Below, one piece after another: positions 37,100 through 48,235 of a stretch of 64,000 bases of DNA. The stretch is from Pararhizobium sp. (lineage in GTDB: Bacteria > Pseudomonadota > Alphaproteobacteria > Rhizobiales > Rhizobiaceae): NCBI GenBank assembly GCA_030655075.1, contig JAURWE010000124.1:79362-143361 (forward strand), in the 5' to 3' direction. The notes beneath the pieces are model-generated. The model saw only the letters and a program-made list of their open reading frames with translations. It made no database searches and had not been told where the DNA came from. How positions within the stretch are numbered: the first letter of the stretch is position 1; each line of letters starts with the position of its first letter. The position numbers were made by a program, and so were the translations under genes.

Positions 37100-37417
37100 T
37101 TATTTGGCGACGATGTTGCCCTGGTAATCGAGCGACACGGCAACCGCCTTGCCATCCTTCGTCGCCTTGGCCTGCCAGATGCCCTTGTCGTCGAGCTTCA
37201 GGTCGGCAACGCTGGCGTAACCGGCCTCGGCGATACGCTCCTTGGCCTGGTCTTCGGTAAAGCTGTTGGCGCCTTCGACGGGGGCCGTCGCATTGGCAGT
37301 GTCGGGCGTCACGATCGCCGGTGTGTCACCGTCGGTTGCCGGAGCCGTCGTCGTCTGGGCGAATGTGGACATGGCCGATGCACTCAGCAGTGCCACCGCA
37401 AGTATGTATTTTTTCAT
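37100..37417 (-). CDS. Small periplasmic PepSY-like protein (105 aa)
   Basis: Signal peptide MKKYILAVALLSASAMSTFAQ, a Thr/Ala/Pro-rich linker, then a compact PepSY-like domain: FTEDQAKERIAEAGYASVAD then GIWQAKATKDGKAVAVSLDY. Such domains occur in periplasmic modulators of proteases or in stress proteins. The ATG at 37417 follows GGAGAGGAAA. It is the first gene of a two-gene stress operon. Confidence 0.75.
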   Translation of the reverse strand: MKKYILAVALLSASAMSTFAQTTTAPATDGDTPAIVTPDTANATAPVEGANSFTEDQAKERIAEAGYASVADLKLDDKGIWQAKATKDGKAVAVSLDYQGNIVAK

Positions 37418-37457
37418 AGTATTTCCTCTCCAGGCCCTTGCTCAGGCCGCCGGAAAG

Positions 37458-37482
37458 AACACGTCTGCATGTTGATTGTTCC
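37458..37482 (-). promoter_or_regulatory. EcfG-like promoter for the PepSY/general-stress operon (one mismatch)
   Basis: On the minus strand GGAAC (37482-37478), 16 nt, then TGTT (37461-37458), 41 bp before the ATG at 37417. Only the first base of the -10 box differs from CGTT. Confidence 0.65.
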
Positions 37483-37611
37483 ATTGGTTTGGATCGATTG
37501 ATAGGCACCGGTCCTCATCATTGGCGCGCCGGAATTTCTGTGCCGATACGCGAACGGTTTGACGCGGTCCGCGTTGGGAGGTGTCGTTGACCGCGCAATA
37601 GGAAAAGCCTC

Positions 37612-38328
37612 GTGATCTTCATCGGAACAGCCGGGTGGTCCATCCCAAAGGCGCTCGGCGTACACTTCCCGCCTGCCGGATCAGCGTTGCAGAGATACGC
37701 GTCCGTGCTCAATTGCACGGAGATCAACTCGACATTCTATCGGCCGCACCGGCCCGACACCTTCAAGCGCTGGGCGGAGAGCGTACCCGGCCATTTCCGC
37801 TTTTCGGTGAAGGCACCGAAGACGATCACGCACGAGAAACGCCTTGTCGATGCCGACGAGGCGCTGGACGCGTTCGTCTCCTCCATCACACCTCTTGGAC
37901 AAAAACTGGGACCTATCCTGTTTCAGCTGCCGCCCAGTTTGATCTTCGACAGGCTTCAGGCGGATCGGTTTTTCACGACCGTCCGTGAGCGCTGGCAAGG
38001 CGCCGTCGTCTTAGAGCCCAGACATAAAAGCTGGGCTGCGGCAGAGGCTGAAGAGCTTGTGATGCGACACAGTATAACGTGGGTGTTTGCGGACCCGCCC
38101 AAGGTGGAGCGGACGATTGAGCCGAATTCGGATGGTCTCTATCTGCGCCTGCATGGCGCGCCGAAGGTCTATTATTCATCCTATGGGAAAGACGACCTGC
38201 ACCGGTATCGTCTGGCGATGGACCGCTCTCAAGCCGGAGAAAGCTGGTGCATTTTCGACAACACGGCCTCAGGCGCTGCCTTGTCGAACGCGCTCGACCT
38301 TCAGAGTTTGGAACCCATGGTTCGCTGA
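37612..38328 (+). CDS. DUF72 family protein
   Basis: The 238-residue protein from GTG 37612 shows the DUF72 pattern: IFIGTAGWSIPK at the start, NCTEINSTFYRPHRPDTFKR, FRFSVKAPKTITH, LGPILFQLPPSL, VLEPRHKSW, YLRLHGAP and CIFDNTASGAAL. It is a TIM-barrel-like family of unknown reaction that is widespread in bacteria. AGGAAAAG precedes the start. It is divergent from the PepSY gene, with a 194-bp shared upstream region. A distinct promoter for it was not seen. Confidence 0.85.
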   Translation: MIFIGTAGWSIPKALGVHFPPAGSALQRYASVLNCTEINSTFYRPHRPDTFKRWAESVPGHFRFSVKAPKTITHEKRLVDADEALDAFVSSITPLGQKLGPILFQLPPSLIFDRLQADRFFTTVRERWQGAVVLEPRHKSWAAAEAEELVMRHSITWVFADPPKVERTIEPNSDGLYLRLHGAPKVYYSSYGKDDLHRYRLAMDRSQAGESWCIFDNTASGAALSNALDLQSLEPMVR

Positions 38329-38374
38329 GGCGCCGGTCCGCTTCCTACGCGGCATTTATAGCCGCCCCGCTGCC

Positions 38375-38399
38375 GGAACTAAGAAGGAAAATCACAGTT
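38375..38399 (+). promoter_or_regulatory. EcfG-like promoter for katE (one mismatch)
   Basis: GGAAC (38375-38379), 16 nt, then AGTT (38396-38399), 37 bp before the katE ATG. The -10 box differs from CGTT at the first base only. Confidence 0.65.
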
Positions 38400-38436
38400 T
38401 CGTGATTCCTACCCACCTCAATCTCCGGAGCGCATC

Positions 38437-40587
<2,151 letters not shown>

Positions 40588-40593
40588 ATCCCT

Positions 40594-40620
40594 GGTCGGC
40601 GCGGCGGTGCTGCGCCGACC
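40594..40620 (+). terminator. Terminator-like hairpin after katE
   Basis: A perfect 9-bp stem GGTCGGCGC / GCGCCGACC with a 9-nt loop begins 7 bp after the katE stop. No T-run follows, so termination efficiency is uncertain. Confidence 0.5.
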
Positions 40621-40733
40621 AATCTCAGGCATGCTGTTTGTCTGGTAGCGTACCAAGCAAACGCTCCCCCTCGTTTCCGGGCATAGGGGTAAAGCGTTCA
40701 GGTCAGGCGTCCCTCGTGCAGGAGCCGACCGCT

Positions 40734-41099
40734 GTGCCCAAATTGCTGTTTCTCGAAGACGAGCCCATCATCGCGATGGACCTCGAAGCCGTGCTCAGCC
40801 AGGCCGGTTTCGATGTGCACTGGTTTACGACCTGCCGATCGGCATCCTACTGGCTTGAGAACAACCAGCCCGACGTTGCCCTTATCGACATTGAACTCAG
40901 CGATGGCACATGCGTGCCCATTGCCGAACTGCTCATCAAACGGCAGATCCCTTTCGTGGTTCACTCCGGCTATTCGTCCCATGCAAACTACGTTCATGAG
41001 GTGTTCAAGCGCGGTCGCTGGATCTCAAAGCCGGCCGATTACAATGGCCTCGTGCGCATCCTGCAGGAGCACGTAACGACGCCGGAACAAAAAATTTAG
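40734..41099 (+). CDS. Single-domain response regulator
   Basis: GTG at 40734, preceded by GCAGGAG, gives a 121-residue receiver domain. The frame is open further upstream to 40638, but that part is not receiver-like. Acidic pocket Glu8-Asp9, phosphoacceptor Asp52 (VALIDIELSDG), a conserved Ser in VVHSGYS and a Lys in ISKPAD are visible. There is no output domain, so it acts by protein contact or as a phosphate sink. It lies directly upstream of the small-protein gene at 41136; the -35 box of that gene's promoter is inside its last codons. The HisKA_2 kinase at 25455 is one possible partner. Confidence 0.85.
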   Translation: MPKLLFLEDEPIIAMDLEAVLSQAGFDVHWFTTCRSASYWLENNQPDVALIDIELSDGTCVPIAELLIKRQIPFVVHSGYSSHANYVHEVFKRGRWISKPADYNGLVRILQEHVTTPEQKI

Positions 41100-41108
41100 A
41101 TCGGCGTT
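41084..41108 (+). promoter_or_regulatory. EcfG-type promoter for the small protein at 41136 (perfect match)
   Basis: GGAAC (41084-41088), 16 nt, then CGTT (41105-41108). The -35 box overlaps the 3' end of the response regulator gene, and the -10 box is 27 bp before the ATG at 41136. Confidence 0.8.
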
Positions 41109-41135
41109 AAAGAGCCGTTTTCGTTTTAGCTCGCT

Positions 41136-41339
41136 ATGATGGAGATGGATTTGCCAGACGATCACGACACGAAAAAACGCCACCGCAACCGCCACAAACG
41201 CGGCGAAGATTTTACCCTTGAACAGTTTCGAGACAAATATTCGCTGTCCGATGACGATGCCCAACGCATCTTCAAAGTCGGCGGACCATCCTCTCTGAAT
41301 CTCGATGCCGTCATGAAAGCAAAAGCCGAGAGGGGGTGA
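41136..41339 (+). CDS. Small protein, paralogue of the protein at 25067 (67 aa)
   Basis: A short charged protein: a basic N-terminal part (DTKKRHRNRHKRGED) then FTLEQFRDKYSLSDDDAQRIF, GGPSSLNLDAVMKAKAERG. The second half matches the 66-residue protein at 25067. ATG at 41136 is used, although a third in-frame ATG at 41145 is possible. A perfect EcfG promoter lies directly upstream. The domain looks like a small helix-turn-helix or helical-bundle protein. Function unknown; proximity to a response regulator here and to a histidine kinase at the other copy suggests signalling. Confidence 0.7.
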   Translation: MMEMDLPDDHDTKKRHRNRHKRGEDFTLEQFRDKYSLSDDDAQRIFKVGGPSSLNLDAVMKAKAERG

Positions 41340-41405
41340 GTTCGGCTGTACCGTCGATGACGGCAGGCCTGCGGATCAATCAAGCCTCTGTCGCGTTTGC
41401 GTGGC

Positions 41406-42569
41406 ATGCCCATCAAGTCAAAACGTGCACCCAAGCGCCTTGTTGTCATCAGCGATTTTCAGGATGGGAGCCCGTCGGGTGTCGGTCCTCCAACCGTTGA
41501 GGCGTTTCAGGCACGCTGGTCGGCCCGGGGTGCGGAACGATCTCTGGGTGTCGTGGACAACACAAGCACCGTCACGGTTGAAGGCGGCTATATCGAGCGC
41601 CTGCCGCTGGCCTGCCTCAAAACGGGCCTTGTCGATGCGGCCGAGATATGGACCCACTGGCGCGGAGGCTGCCCACCCAATGCAAGTCTCAGGACGCCCC
41701 CGCTTGTTCGTCGGTCGTTTCAGATGAACGGGGCCGGTGCCCCGTTTGCCTCGAACGAGATGCTGGCCCATATCGTGACCTTTGGTGCGCCTGATATCCT
41801 CTGCGTCTGGGGCTTGGGCGTTGACGAAGAAATCCTCCTCGCGTGCCGGGACAGTTTCAAAATCTACAACTCGATCGATGCGCCGGCGCTGCGCATTCCG
41901 CCGGAGGTCAGCCGCCATTTCGATCTGGTGCTGACAGGGGCACAGTGGCAATCGGATGTCGTCACCGAGCGTCATCCGGTCATGAAGACGGCGATCCTGC
42001 CGATCGGACCGGAGTTTGCGTCCGACAGCACGTTTTTTCCCGTCGAAAGGGGGAAACCCTATGACATCGTCTACGTCGCCGCCGCGCAGGGCTACAAACG
42101 ACATGACATCCTGTTCGAGGCTCTTGCAAAACTGCCGCGCTCAGTTCGGGCACTCTGTGTCTTTGGCTATGGCGAACTGGGAGACGCCCTGCGGCAACAG
42201 GCCGAGGATCTGGAGATCAACGTCGATTTTGTCGGCCCGCCCGGCGTGCCGTTTGCCGAGGTGAACCGACTGATGAACCAGGCGAAGATCGGCGTCGTCT
42301 GCGGTATCGATGATGGCGCACCGGCGATCCTAACGGAATATATGCTGGCCGGTCTGCCTGTTCTTGCCAACAGCGCACTGTCCTGTGGTCTGCAGTATAT
42401 CCGCGCCGAAACCGGCCGTGCCGTGGCGGCCGAGGATTTTCATCACGGCATTGTCGACATGCTGCAATCACTGGACGAATTCGAGCCCCGCCGTACCGTT
42501 CAGGAGAACTGGACCTGGCCCCATTCGATGCGGAAACTGCAGGCTTTGATCGCGTCCGGCAAGAGGTAG
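41406..42569 (+). CDS. Glycosyltransferase (GT1/GT4-like, GT-B fold)
   Basis: The 387-residue protein has a Rossmann-like C-terminal half typical of GT-B enzymes: VYVAAAQGYKRHDILFEALA, CVFGYGELGDALRQQAED, then the donor-site-like GAPAILTEYMLAGLPVLANS. The N-terminal half (VVISDFQDGSPSGVG..) is variable, as expected for acceptor binding. ATG 41406 is chosen over TTG 41397, but no good ribosome site is seen at either. It lies 66 bp after the small-protein gene and 81 bp before the chimeric operon. Donor and acceptor are unknown. Confidence 0.75.
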   Translation: MPIKSKRAPKRLVVISDFQDGSPSGVGPPTVEAFQARWSARGAERSLGVVDNTSTVTVEGGYIERLPLACLKTGLVDAAEIWTHWRGGCPPNASLRTPPLVRRSFQMNGAGAPFASNEMLAHIVTFGAPDILCVWGLGVDEEILLACRDSFKIYNSIDAPALRIPPEVSRHFDLVLTGAQWQSDVVTERHPVMKTAILPIGPEFASDSTFFPVERGKPYDIVYVAAAQGYKRHDILFEALAKLPRSVRALCVFGYGELGDALRQQAEDLEINVDFVGPPGVPFAEVNRLMNQAKIGVVCGIDDGAPAILTEYMLAGLPVLANSALSCGLQYIRAETGRAVAAEDFHHGIVDMLQSLDEFEPRRTVQENWTWPHSMRKLQALIASGKR

Positions 42570-42589
42570 TTCGACCGCCTGTGAGGCCG

Positions 42590-42614
42590 GGAACAAACAA
42601 GATTGGCCCGAGTT
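42590..42614 (+). promoter_or_regulatory. EcfG-like promoter for the chimeric glycan operon (one mismatch)
   Basis: GGAAC (42590-42594), 16 nt, then AGTT (42611-42614), 36 bp before ATG 42651. The TTG at 42603 lies inside this site, which argues for the ATG as the true start. Confidence 0.6.
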
Positions 42615-42650
42615 TCGACAGTCCTCGGCCTCCAGAAAAAGCGATCAGCG

Positions 42651-44999
42651 ATGAATCTTTCGAGTTCCTCCAGCCACGTTTATGAAACGGTATCTCGTAA
42701 CGCGCCGCTGATCTGTTTTTCGCATTTGCGCTGGGACTTCGTCTTGCAGCGGCCACAGCACCTCATGCAGCGTTTTGCCCGCGAGCGGCAGGTGTTTTTC
42801 TTCGAGGAATACATTCCGACTGATCACCATCTGGCCTATCTGGAAATTCATCCGTTCGAAGGTACCACGGTCAAGGCTGTGCGTCCCCGGATACCGCACT
42901 GGTGGAGCGAGAGCGATCGTGACCGCGCACTCGGCACGCTCCTCGACGACCTGCTGACACTGCACGGCGTAGCACGGCCGCTCCTCTGGTTCTATACGCC
43001 GATGATGTACAGCTTCGCCCGCCATGTGGATGCGGCGGCGGTTGTCTACGACTGCATGGACGAACTTGCCAACTTCAAATTCGCGCCCCCGGGGCTGCGA
43101 GCAACCGAAGCCGCGCTGATTGCCCGGGCGGATCTGGTCTTTACCGGCGGCTTCAGCCTCTACGAGGCCAAACGCCATCTCCACGACAATATTCACCCGT
43201 TCCCCTCGAGCGTCGATGTCGGCCATTTCCACGCGGCCCGCAGTCACCGCGCCCAACCCTTGGATCAACAGGCCATTCCCCATCCCCGCCTCGGTTATTA
43301 CGGCGTCATCGACGAGCGTCTCGATCTCGGGCTGATTGCAGGACTGGCGAAAGAAAGGCCAGATCTGTCCTTCGTCTTCGTCGGACCGATCGTCAAGATT
43401 GCCCCTGCCGACCTGCCGCAGGCTACCAATATCCACTATCTCGGCCAGAAGGCCTATGACGAATTGCCCGCCTATCTGGCCGGCTGGGACGCGGCCTTGA
43501 TGCCGTTCGCCCTCAACGAAGCGACGAGGTTCATCAGCCCGACAAAGACGCCGGAATATCTGGCGTCGGGCCGTCCGGTGGTCTCGACCCCGGTGCGGGA
43601 CGTGGTGCGCCACTATGGCAATGTGCCCGGCGTTTTTCTGGCGACCGATGCGGATGGTTTCGCCGCCGCCTGCGACAAGGCCTTGAGCCTGAAGACATCG
43701 GGGGAAGACTGGCTGGCTGCCGTCGATGTGGCTCTCGATGAATCGTCCTGGGAAAAGACATTTGTCGCCATGAACGTCCTGTTGCAGGATGCAGTGACGC
43801 AGCGGCTGGTGCCCGCGTCGCTGGCGAAACAAGGCCGCCTTGCGAATGCAGGCGACACGACGGCAAAGCCGTATGACTATCTGATCGTCGGCGCAGGCTT
43901 TGCCGGCTCGGTGCTGGCCGAGCGGCTGGCCAGCGATGCCGATAAACGTGTTCTGGTCTGCGACCGCCGGCCGCACATCGCCGGCAATGCCTATGACGTC
44001 CACAACCAGGATGGCATCCTCATCCACCAGTATGGGCCGCACATCTTTCACACCAACAGTGAAGACATCTTCAACTATCTATCTCGCTTCACGGCATGGC
44101 GACCGTACGAACATCGGGTGCTCGCCGAGGTTGGCCATCACCTGTTGCCCATTCCCATCAACAGGACGACGCTCAATGGTCTTTACGGCGTCGATCTCCA
44201 GAACGAAGCGGAGGCGGCGCTGTTTTTGGCCAGCCGCGCCGAGCCCTGTGATCCGATCGTTACCTCGAGGGACGTTGTCGTCTCGCAGGTCGGTAGTGAT
44301 CTCTACCGAACCTTCTTCGAGGGCTATACCCGCAAGCAGTGGGGACTTGATCCGTCAGAGCTCGACAAGTCCGTGACGGCCCGGGTGCCTACCCGCACCA
44401 GCACGGACGACCGCTATTTTCTTGACACGTTCCAGGCCATGCCCCTGCACGGATATACGAAAATGTTCGAAAAAATGCTCGACCACCCGAACATCACGGT
44501 TTTGACCGGCACGGAGTACAGCGAGGTCCGCCGCGAAGGACTGGCAGCGCACACAATCTTTACCGGACCCATCGACGAATATTTCGACTATCGTTTCGGC
44601 CGCCTGCCCTATCGCAGTCTCAAATTTCAGCATGAGACTCATGATGTGCAGCACATGCTGCCGGTCGGCGTCGTCAACTATCCGTCACAGGACGTGGCTT
44701 ATACACGCGTCACGGAATACAAGCACCTGACCGGCCAGACCCATCCCAAAACCAGTATCTCCTACGAGTTTGCCTGTGCCGACGGGGATCCCTATTACCC
44801 TATTCCCCGCCCGGAAAATCAGGCGCTCTACAAACAATATGAAGCGCTGGCGCGCGAGCGCAGCGACGTTACCTTCGTCGGACGGCTGGGGACGTACAAA
44901 TATTACAACATGGATCAGGTCGTGGGTCAGGCCCTGGCCACCTACCGCCGCATGACGGTGGCCGCCGCCGGCGATGCCGCAGTTGCAAGCGCGCAATGA
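42651..44999 (+). CDS. Chimeric glycosyltransferase-UDP-galactopyranose mutase
   Basis: The 782-residue fusion has a GT-B glycosyltransferase at about 1-395 (SHLRWDFVLQRPQHLMQRFA; YDCMDELANFKFAP; GYYGVIDERLDLGLIAGLAK; TKTPEYLASGRPVVSTPVRD). From about 406 it is a complete Glf domain: FAD site VGAGFAGSVLAERLA, HIAGNAYDVHNQDGILIHQYGPHIFHT split around the substrate loop, YTRKQWGLDP, and NYPSQDVAYTRVTEYKHLTG. Glf converts UDP-galactopyranose to UDP-galactofuranose, so the fused GT may use that product. The next gene overlaps by ATGA. Each half has the usual stand-alone length, so this is a true fusion. Confidence 0.9.
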   Translation: MNLSSSSSHVYETVSRNAPLICFSHLRWDFVLQRPQHLMQRFARERQVFFFEEYIPTDHHLAYLEIHPFEGTTVKAVRPRIPHWWSESDRDRALGTLLDDLLTLHGVARPLLWFYTPMMYSFARHVDAAAVVYDCMDELANFKFAPPGLRATEAALIARADLVFTGGFSLYEAKRHLHDNIHPFPSSVDVGHFHAARSHRAQPLDQQAIPHPRLGYYGVIDERLDLGLIAGLAKERPDLSFVFVGPIVKIAPADLPQATNIHYLGQKAYDELPAYLAGWDAALMPFALNEATRFISPTKTPEYLASGRPVVSTPVRDVVRHYGNVPGVFLATDADGFAAACDKALSLKTSGEDWLAAVDVALDESSWEKTFVAMNVLLQDAVTQRLVPASLAKQGRLANAGDTTAKPYDYLIVGAGFAGSVLAERLASDADKRVLVCDRRPHIAGNAYDVHNQDGILIHQYGPHIFHTNSEDIFNYLSRFTAWRPYEHRVLAEVGHHLLPIPINRTTLNGLYGVDLQNEAEAALFLASRAEPCDPIVTSRDVVVSQVGSDLYRTFFEGYTRKQWGLDPSELDKSVTARVPTRTSTDDRYFLDTFQAMPLHGYTKMFEKMLDHPNITVLTGTEYSEVRREGLAAHTIFTGPIDEYFDYRFGRLPYRSLKFQHETHDVQHMLPVGVVNYPSQDVAYTRVTEYKHLTGQTHPKTSISYEFACADGDPYYPIPRPENQALYKQYEALARERSDVTFVGRLGTYKYYNMDQVVGQALATYRRMTVAAAGDAAVASAQ

Positions 45000-47900
45000 G
45001 CCGCATGCGCATCGTCCTTGCGACCGACAGTCTTGACCCGTCCGGCTTGGGTGAACACATGCTGACGCTCGGCCACGCACTTGCGGGCAAGTTTGACGTG
45101 ACGCTTGCGGCCGGGAGCGAGACAGGATTGCTGACGCGCGCAGCCCGGCTCGGGATTGCGATCAAGCCGCTCGATGATCTCAACGGTTTCACCGCATGGC
45201 TTCGTGCATCCGGTGCGGCGCTGCTCCATGTTCATGCCGGCATTGGCTGGGAGGGACACGAGATCGCTGCGGCCGGCATTGTCTGTGGCATTCCGGTAAT
45301 TCGGACAGAGCACCTTCCCTATGTGCTTACCGACACCGAACAGAAAGAGCAGTACCGAACGGCCAGCGTCGGCCTCTCTCATCATATCGTTGTTTCCGAT
45401 GCGTCGCGGAAAAGCTTTGCAGCCAACGATGTTGGAGCCGAACGCATGACAGTCGTTCGCAACGGGATCGTCCCGCTGGCGCCTGACCGGAACAGCGGGC
45501 TTAAGGCGCAGATGGGCCTTGAGGATAAGACGATCCTGCTCATGGTCGCACGATTCTCAGCGCAAAAGGATCATGCAACGCTGATCGCGGCGATGCCAGC
45601 CGTTCTGGCCGCCAATCCATCGGTCGTCCTGCTTCTCGTCGGCAAAGGCGAGGAGCTGACGAATGTGAAAAGCCTCGTCGAGCTTCTGTCGCTCGGCCAA
45701 AATGTCCGGTTCCTCGGCCACCGCGACGACATTGCCGACCTGATGTCGGCTGCCGATCTCTTCGTCCTGCCGTCCCGCTTCGAGGGACTGCCGCTGGCGG
45801 TGCTCGAAGCCATGTCGGTTGGTCTTCCCGTGGTGGCGACCCGCATCGATGGCACGATCGAGGCGCTCGGGGAGGATCATCCGTTTTTTGCAGAAGCCGG
45901 CCAACCTGAAACGCTTGCGCGAACCATCAACGCAGCTCTGGCAGATCCGGTGCAAACACACCGGGCGGCCGCAGCCGGGCGCGAACGCTTTGCAGCCCAG
46001 TTTTCGGCCGGGCGCATGGCGGATGAAACGGCTGCCGTCTACGAGCACTTCCTTCCAGACCGGAAAAAACACGAACGGGGATACACGTCCATGGACAAGA
46101 CACGGATCGGCTTCATCGGCGTCGGCGGCATAGCGCATCGCCATCTCGATATTCTTGCCGGCTTCGATGATGTCGAGCTTGCTGCCTTTGCCGACCCCGA
46201 TTTCGCGCGCGCCGAACAGTCGGCATCCCGTTTCGGTGCCAAGGCTTTCGACAGCCATCGCACCATGCTGGACGGGGCGAAGCTTGACGCGGTCTATGTC
46301 TGCATTCCCCCCTTTGCCCATGGCGAGGCGGAGCGTGACCTGATCGCGCGCGGCATTCCCTTCTTTGTCGAAAAGCCGATCACGCTCGATATCGGCCTTG
46401 CGGAGGAGCTTGCGGCCGCGATCGAGACGGCGCAGCTGGTGACCGCTGTCGGCTACCACTGGCGTTATCTCGATACGGTCGAGGAAGCGCGGCAACTTCT
46501 GTCCGGCAACCCAGCGCAGCTCCTCTCGGGCTACTGGCTGGACCAGACGCCACCGCCGCACTGGTGGTGGAAAAACAACCGGTCCGGCGGCCAGATGGTT
46601 GAGCAGACGACCCATATCATCGATCTGGCGCGTTATCTCATCGGCGAAGTGACCGACGTCTACGGCCGCACTGGCTTCAAGGACCGTGTGGAGTTCCCCG
46701 GCCTTGATGTTCCAGCCGTGACGACGGCAAACCTGACCTTCCAGTCGGGCGTCATCGCCAACATATCCTCGACATGTCTCCTAGGCTGGAACCACAAGGT
46801 CGGGCTCAACATTTTCGCCGACCGGCTGGCCATCGAACTCACCGATCACGACATCATGGTCGATGTCGGCGCCGGCCGGCCCGTGCGCCAGGCCAATGGC
46901 GATCCGGTCTGGCGCGAAGATCGCGATTTCGTCGATGCAGTGCGCGGCGGCGACAACCACATCCGCTGCTCCTATGCCGATGCACTGGCGACGCACCGTG
47001 TGGCCCTGGCGGTTGCCCGGTCGGCGGACAGCGATCAGGCGGTCAAGCTCGACCCTCCCGTCATCCGCCGCAATGTAGCCGGGCCGTTGCAGGATCCGCC
47101 AGAACCAGAGCGGCTGCCCGAGGCTGTGGCCCAACGTCCCGAAGGCCATCGTCAAATCCGCTCGCTCGGGATAGAGCATCGCGGGAAGGCGTTCTTCGCC
47201 GCCTACGACGAGGGGCCGCCTGCCGAGGGGCAGGTCCGGCTCGACACGCTCTACACCGGTTTTTCCGCCGGCACGGAGCTCACCTTCATGAAGAACACCA
47301 ATCCCTATTTCCATTCCCGCTTCGATGCCGGGCGCGGCGTCTTTCTTGAAAACGAGCCGGACCTTTGTTACCCCGTGCCGTTCCTCGGCTATATGGAGGT
47401 GGCCCGCGTCTCGGAAACCAAGGCCGCCGGGTTTGTCGATGGCGATATCGTCGCCACCACATACGCGCACAAGAGCGGCCATACCGCCGACCCGTTCCAT
47501 GATCTGCTGGTTCCCTTTCCCTCCGGTCTCGACCCCATCCTCGGCGTCTTCGTCGCGCAGATGGGGCCGATTGCGGCAAACGGCATCCTGCATGCCGATG
47601 CGGACGCGCTAGGGCACAATATTGCCACCCTCGGCTCTGGCATAAAGGGGCGTAATATCGTCGTGCTCGGGGCCGGCACGGTCGGCTTGATGACGGCACT
47701 GTTTGCGCGGCATGCCGGTGCCTCGGTCATCCTTGCCGATCCCTCGGACTTCCGGCGTGGCAAGGCCGAAGCCATGGGGCTAACGGCGATGACGGAGGCG
47801 GACGCCTGGCAGCATGCTAAAGCCCGCTGGCACAATGGTGGCTCGGACCGGGGTGCAGATGTCGTCTTCCAGACCCGTGCCGAGGCAAAAAGCCTGCACC

Positions 47901-48235
47901 TCGCCATGAAGGCCCTTCGGCCACAGGGCACGGTGATCGATCTTGCCTTTTATCAGGGCGGCGCCGATGCCTTGCGGCTGGGCGAGGAATTCCACCACAA
48001 TGGCCTCAACATCCGCTGCGCGCAGATCAACCGGGTGCCACGCGGGCTCGGCCCGTCTTGGGACCGGCGGCGTCTCGCCGAAGAAACCGTGAGCCTCCTG
48101 CGGGCCGAGGGCGCTTCGATCCTCGAACATATGATCACCCATGTCGTGCCATTCGACGATGGCCCGGCGTTTCTGGACCATCTCGTCGAAAACCGGCCGG
48201 ACTTCCTGCAGATCGTCTTCAAGGTGCAGGCATGA
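44996..48235 (+). CDS. Trifunctional chimera: glycosyltransferase, Gfo/Idh/MocA oxidoreductase, MDR dehydrogenase
   Basis: The 1079-residue protein has a GT4 domain (about 1-350; MVARFSAQKDHATLIAAMPA; LPSRFEGLPLAVLEAMSVGL). A Gfo/Idh/MocA NAD(P)-dependent oxidoreductase follows (about 366-705; IGFIGVGGIAHRHLDILAGF; VEKPITLD; VGYHWRYLD). The last part is a medium-chain dehydrogenase-like domain (about 715-1079; Rossmann VVLGAGTVGLMTALFARHAG) with no clear catalytic-zinc Cys-His set. The middle domain starts with an in-frame ATG at 46091 preceded by GGGGAT, which may reflect a recent gene fusion. It probably makes or modifies a nucleotide- or lipid-linked sugar and transfers it; the sugar is unknown. 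It overlaps both neighbours by 4 bp. Confidence 0.85.
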   Translation: MSRMRIVLATDSLDPSGLGEHMLTLGHALAGKFDVTLAAGSETGLLTRAARLGIAIKPLDDLNGFTAWLRASGAALLHVHAGIGWEGHEIAAAGIVCGIPVIRTEHLPYVLTDTEQKEQYRTASVGLSHHIVVSDASRKSFAANDVGAERMTVVRNGIVPLAPDRNSGLKAQMGLEDKTILLMVARFSAQKDHATLIAAMPAVLAANPSVVLLLVGKGEELTNVKSLVELLSLGQNVRFLGHRDDIADLMSAADLFVLPSRFEGLPLAVLEAMSVGLPVVATRIDGTIEALGEDHPFFAEAGQPETLARTINAALADPVQTHRAAAAGRERFAAQFSAGRMADETAAVYEHFLPDRKKHERGYTSMDKTRIGFIGVGGIAHRHLDILAGFDDVELAAFADPDFARAEQSASRFGAKAFDSHRTMLDGAKLDAVYVCIPPFAHGEAERDLIARGIPFFVEKPITLDIGLAEELAAAIETAQLVTAVGYHWRYLDTVEEARQLLSGNPAQLLSGYWLDQTPPPHWWWKNNRSGGQMVEQTTHIIDLARYLIGEVTDVYGRTGFKDRVEFPGLDVPAVTTANLTFQSGVIANISSTCLLGWNHKVGLNIFADRLAIELTDHDIMVDVGAGRPVRQANGDPVWREDRDFVDAVRGGDNHIRCSYADALATHRVALAVARSADSDQAVKLDPPVIRRNVAGPLQDPPEPERLPEAVAQRPEGHRQIRSLGIEHRGKAFFAAYDEGPPAEGQVRLDTLYTGFSAGTELTFMKNTNPYFHSRFDAGRGVFLENEPDLCYPVPFLGYMEVARVSETKAAGFVDGDIVATTYAHKSGHTADPFHDLLVPFPSGLDPILGVFVAQMGPIAANGILHADADALGHNIATLGSGIKGRNIVVLGAGTVGLMTALFARHAGASVILADPSDFRRGKAEAMGLTAMTEADAWQHAKARWHNGGSDRGADVVFQTRAEAKSLHLAMKALRPQGTVIDLAFYQGGADALRLGEEFHHNGLNIRCAQINRVPRGLGPSWDRRRLAEETVSLLRAEGASILEHMITHVVPFDDGPAFLDHLVENRPDFLQIVFKVQA

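Noticed and set aside
37560..37611. EcfG-like site before the DUF72 gene
   Set aside because: GGAAT near 37530 has no CGTT at 16 or 17 nt; spacing and boxes do not fit.
48058..48231. N-terminal extension of the GT4-hydrolase fusion
   Set aside because: It is the shifted frame of the preceding dehydrogenase domain; ATG 48232 overlaps that gene's stop.
46091..48235. Separate oxidoreductase-dehydrogenase gene
   Set aside because: The frame is continuous with the upstream glycosyltransferase domain with no stop; annotated as one fusion, with the internal ATG noted as a finding.
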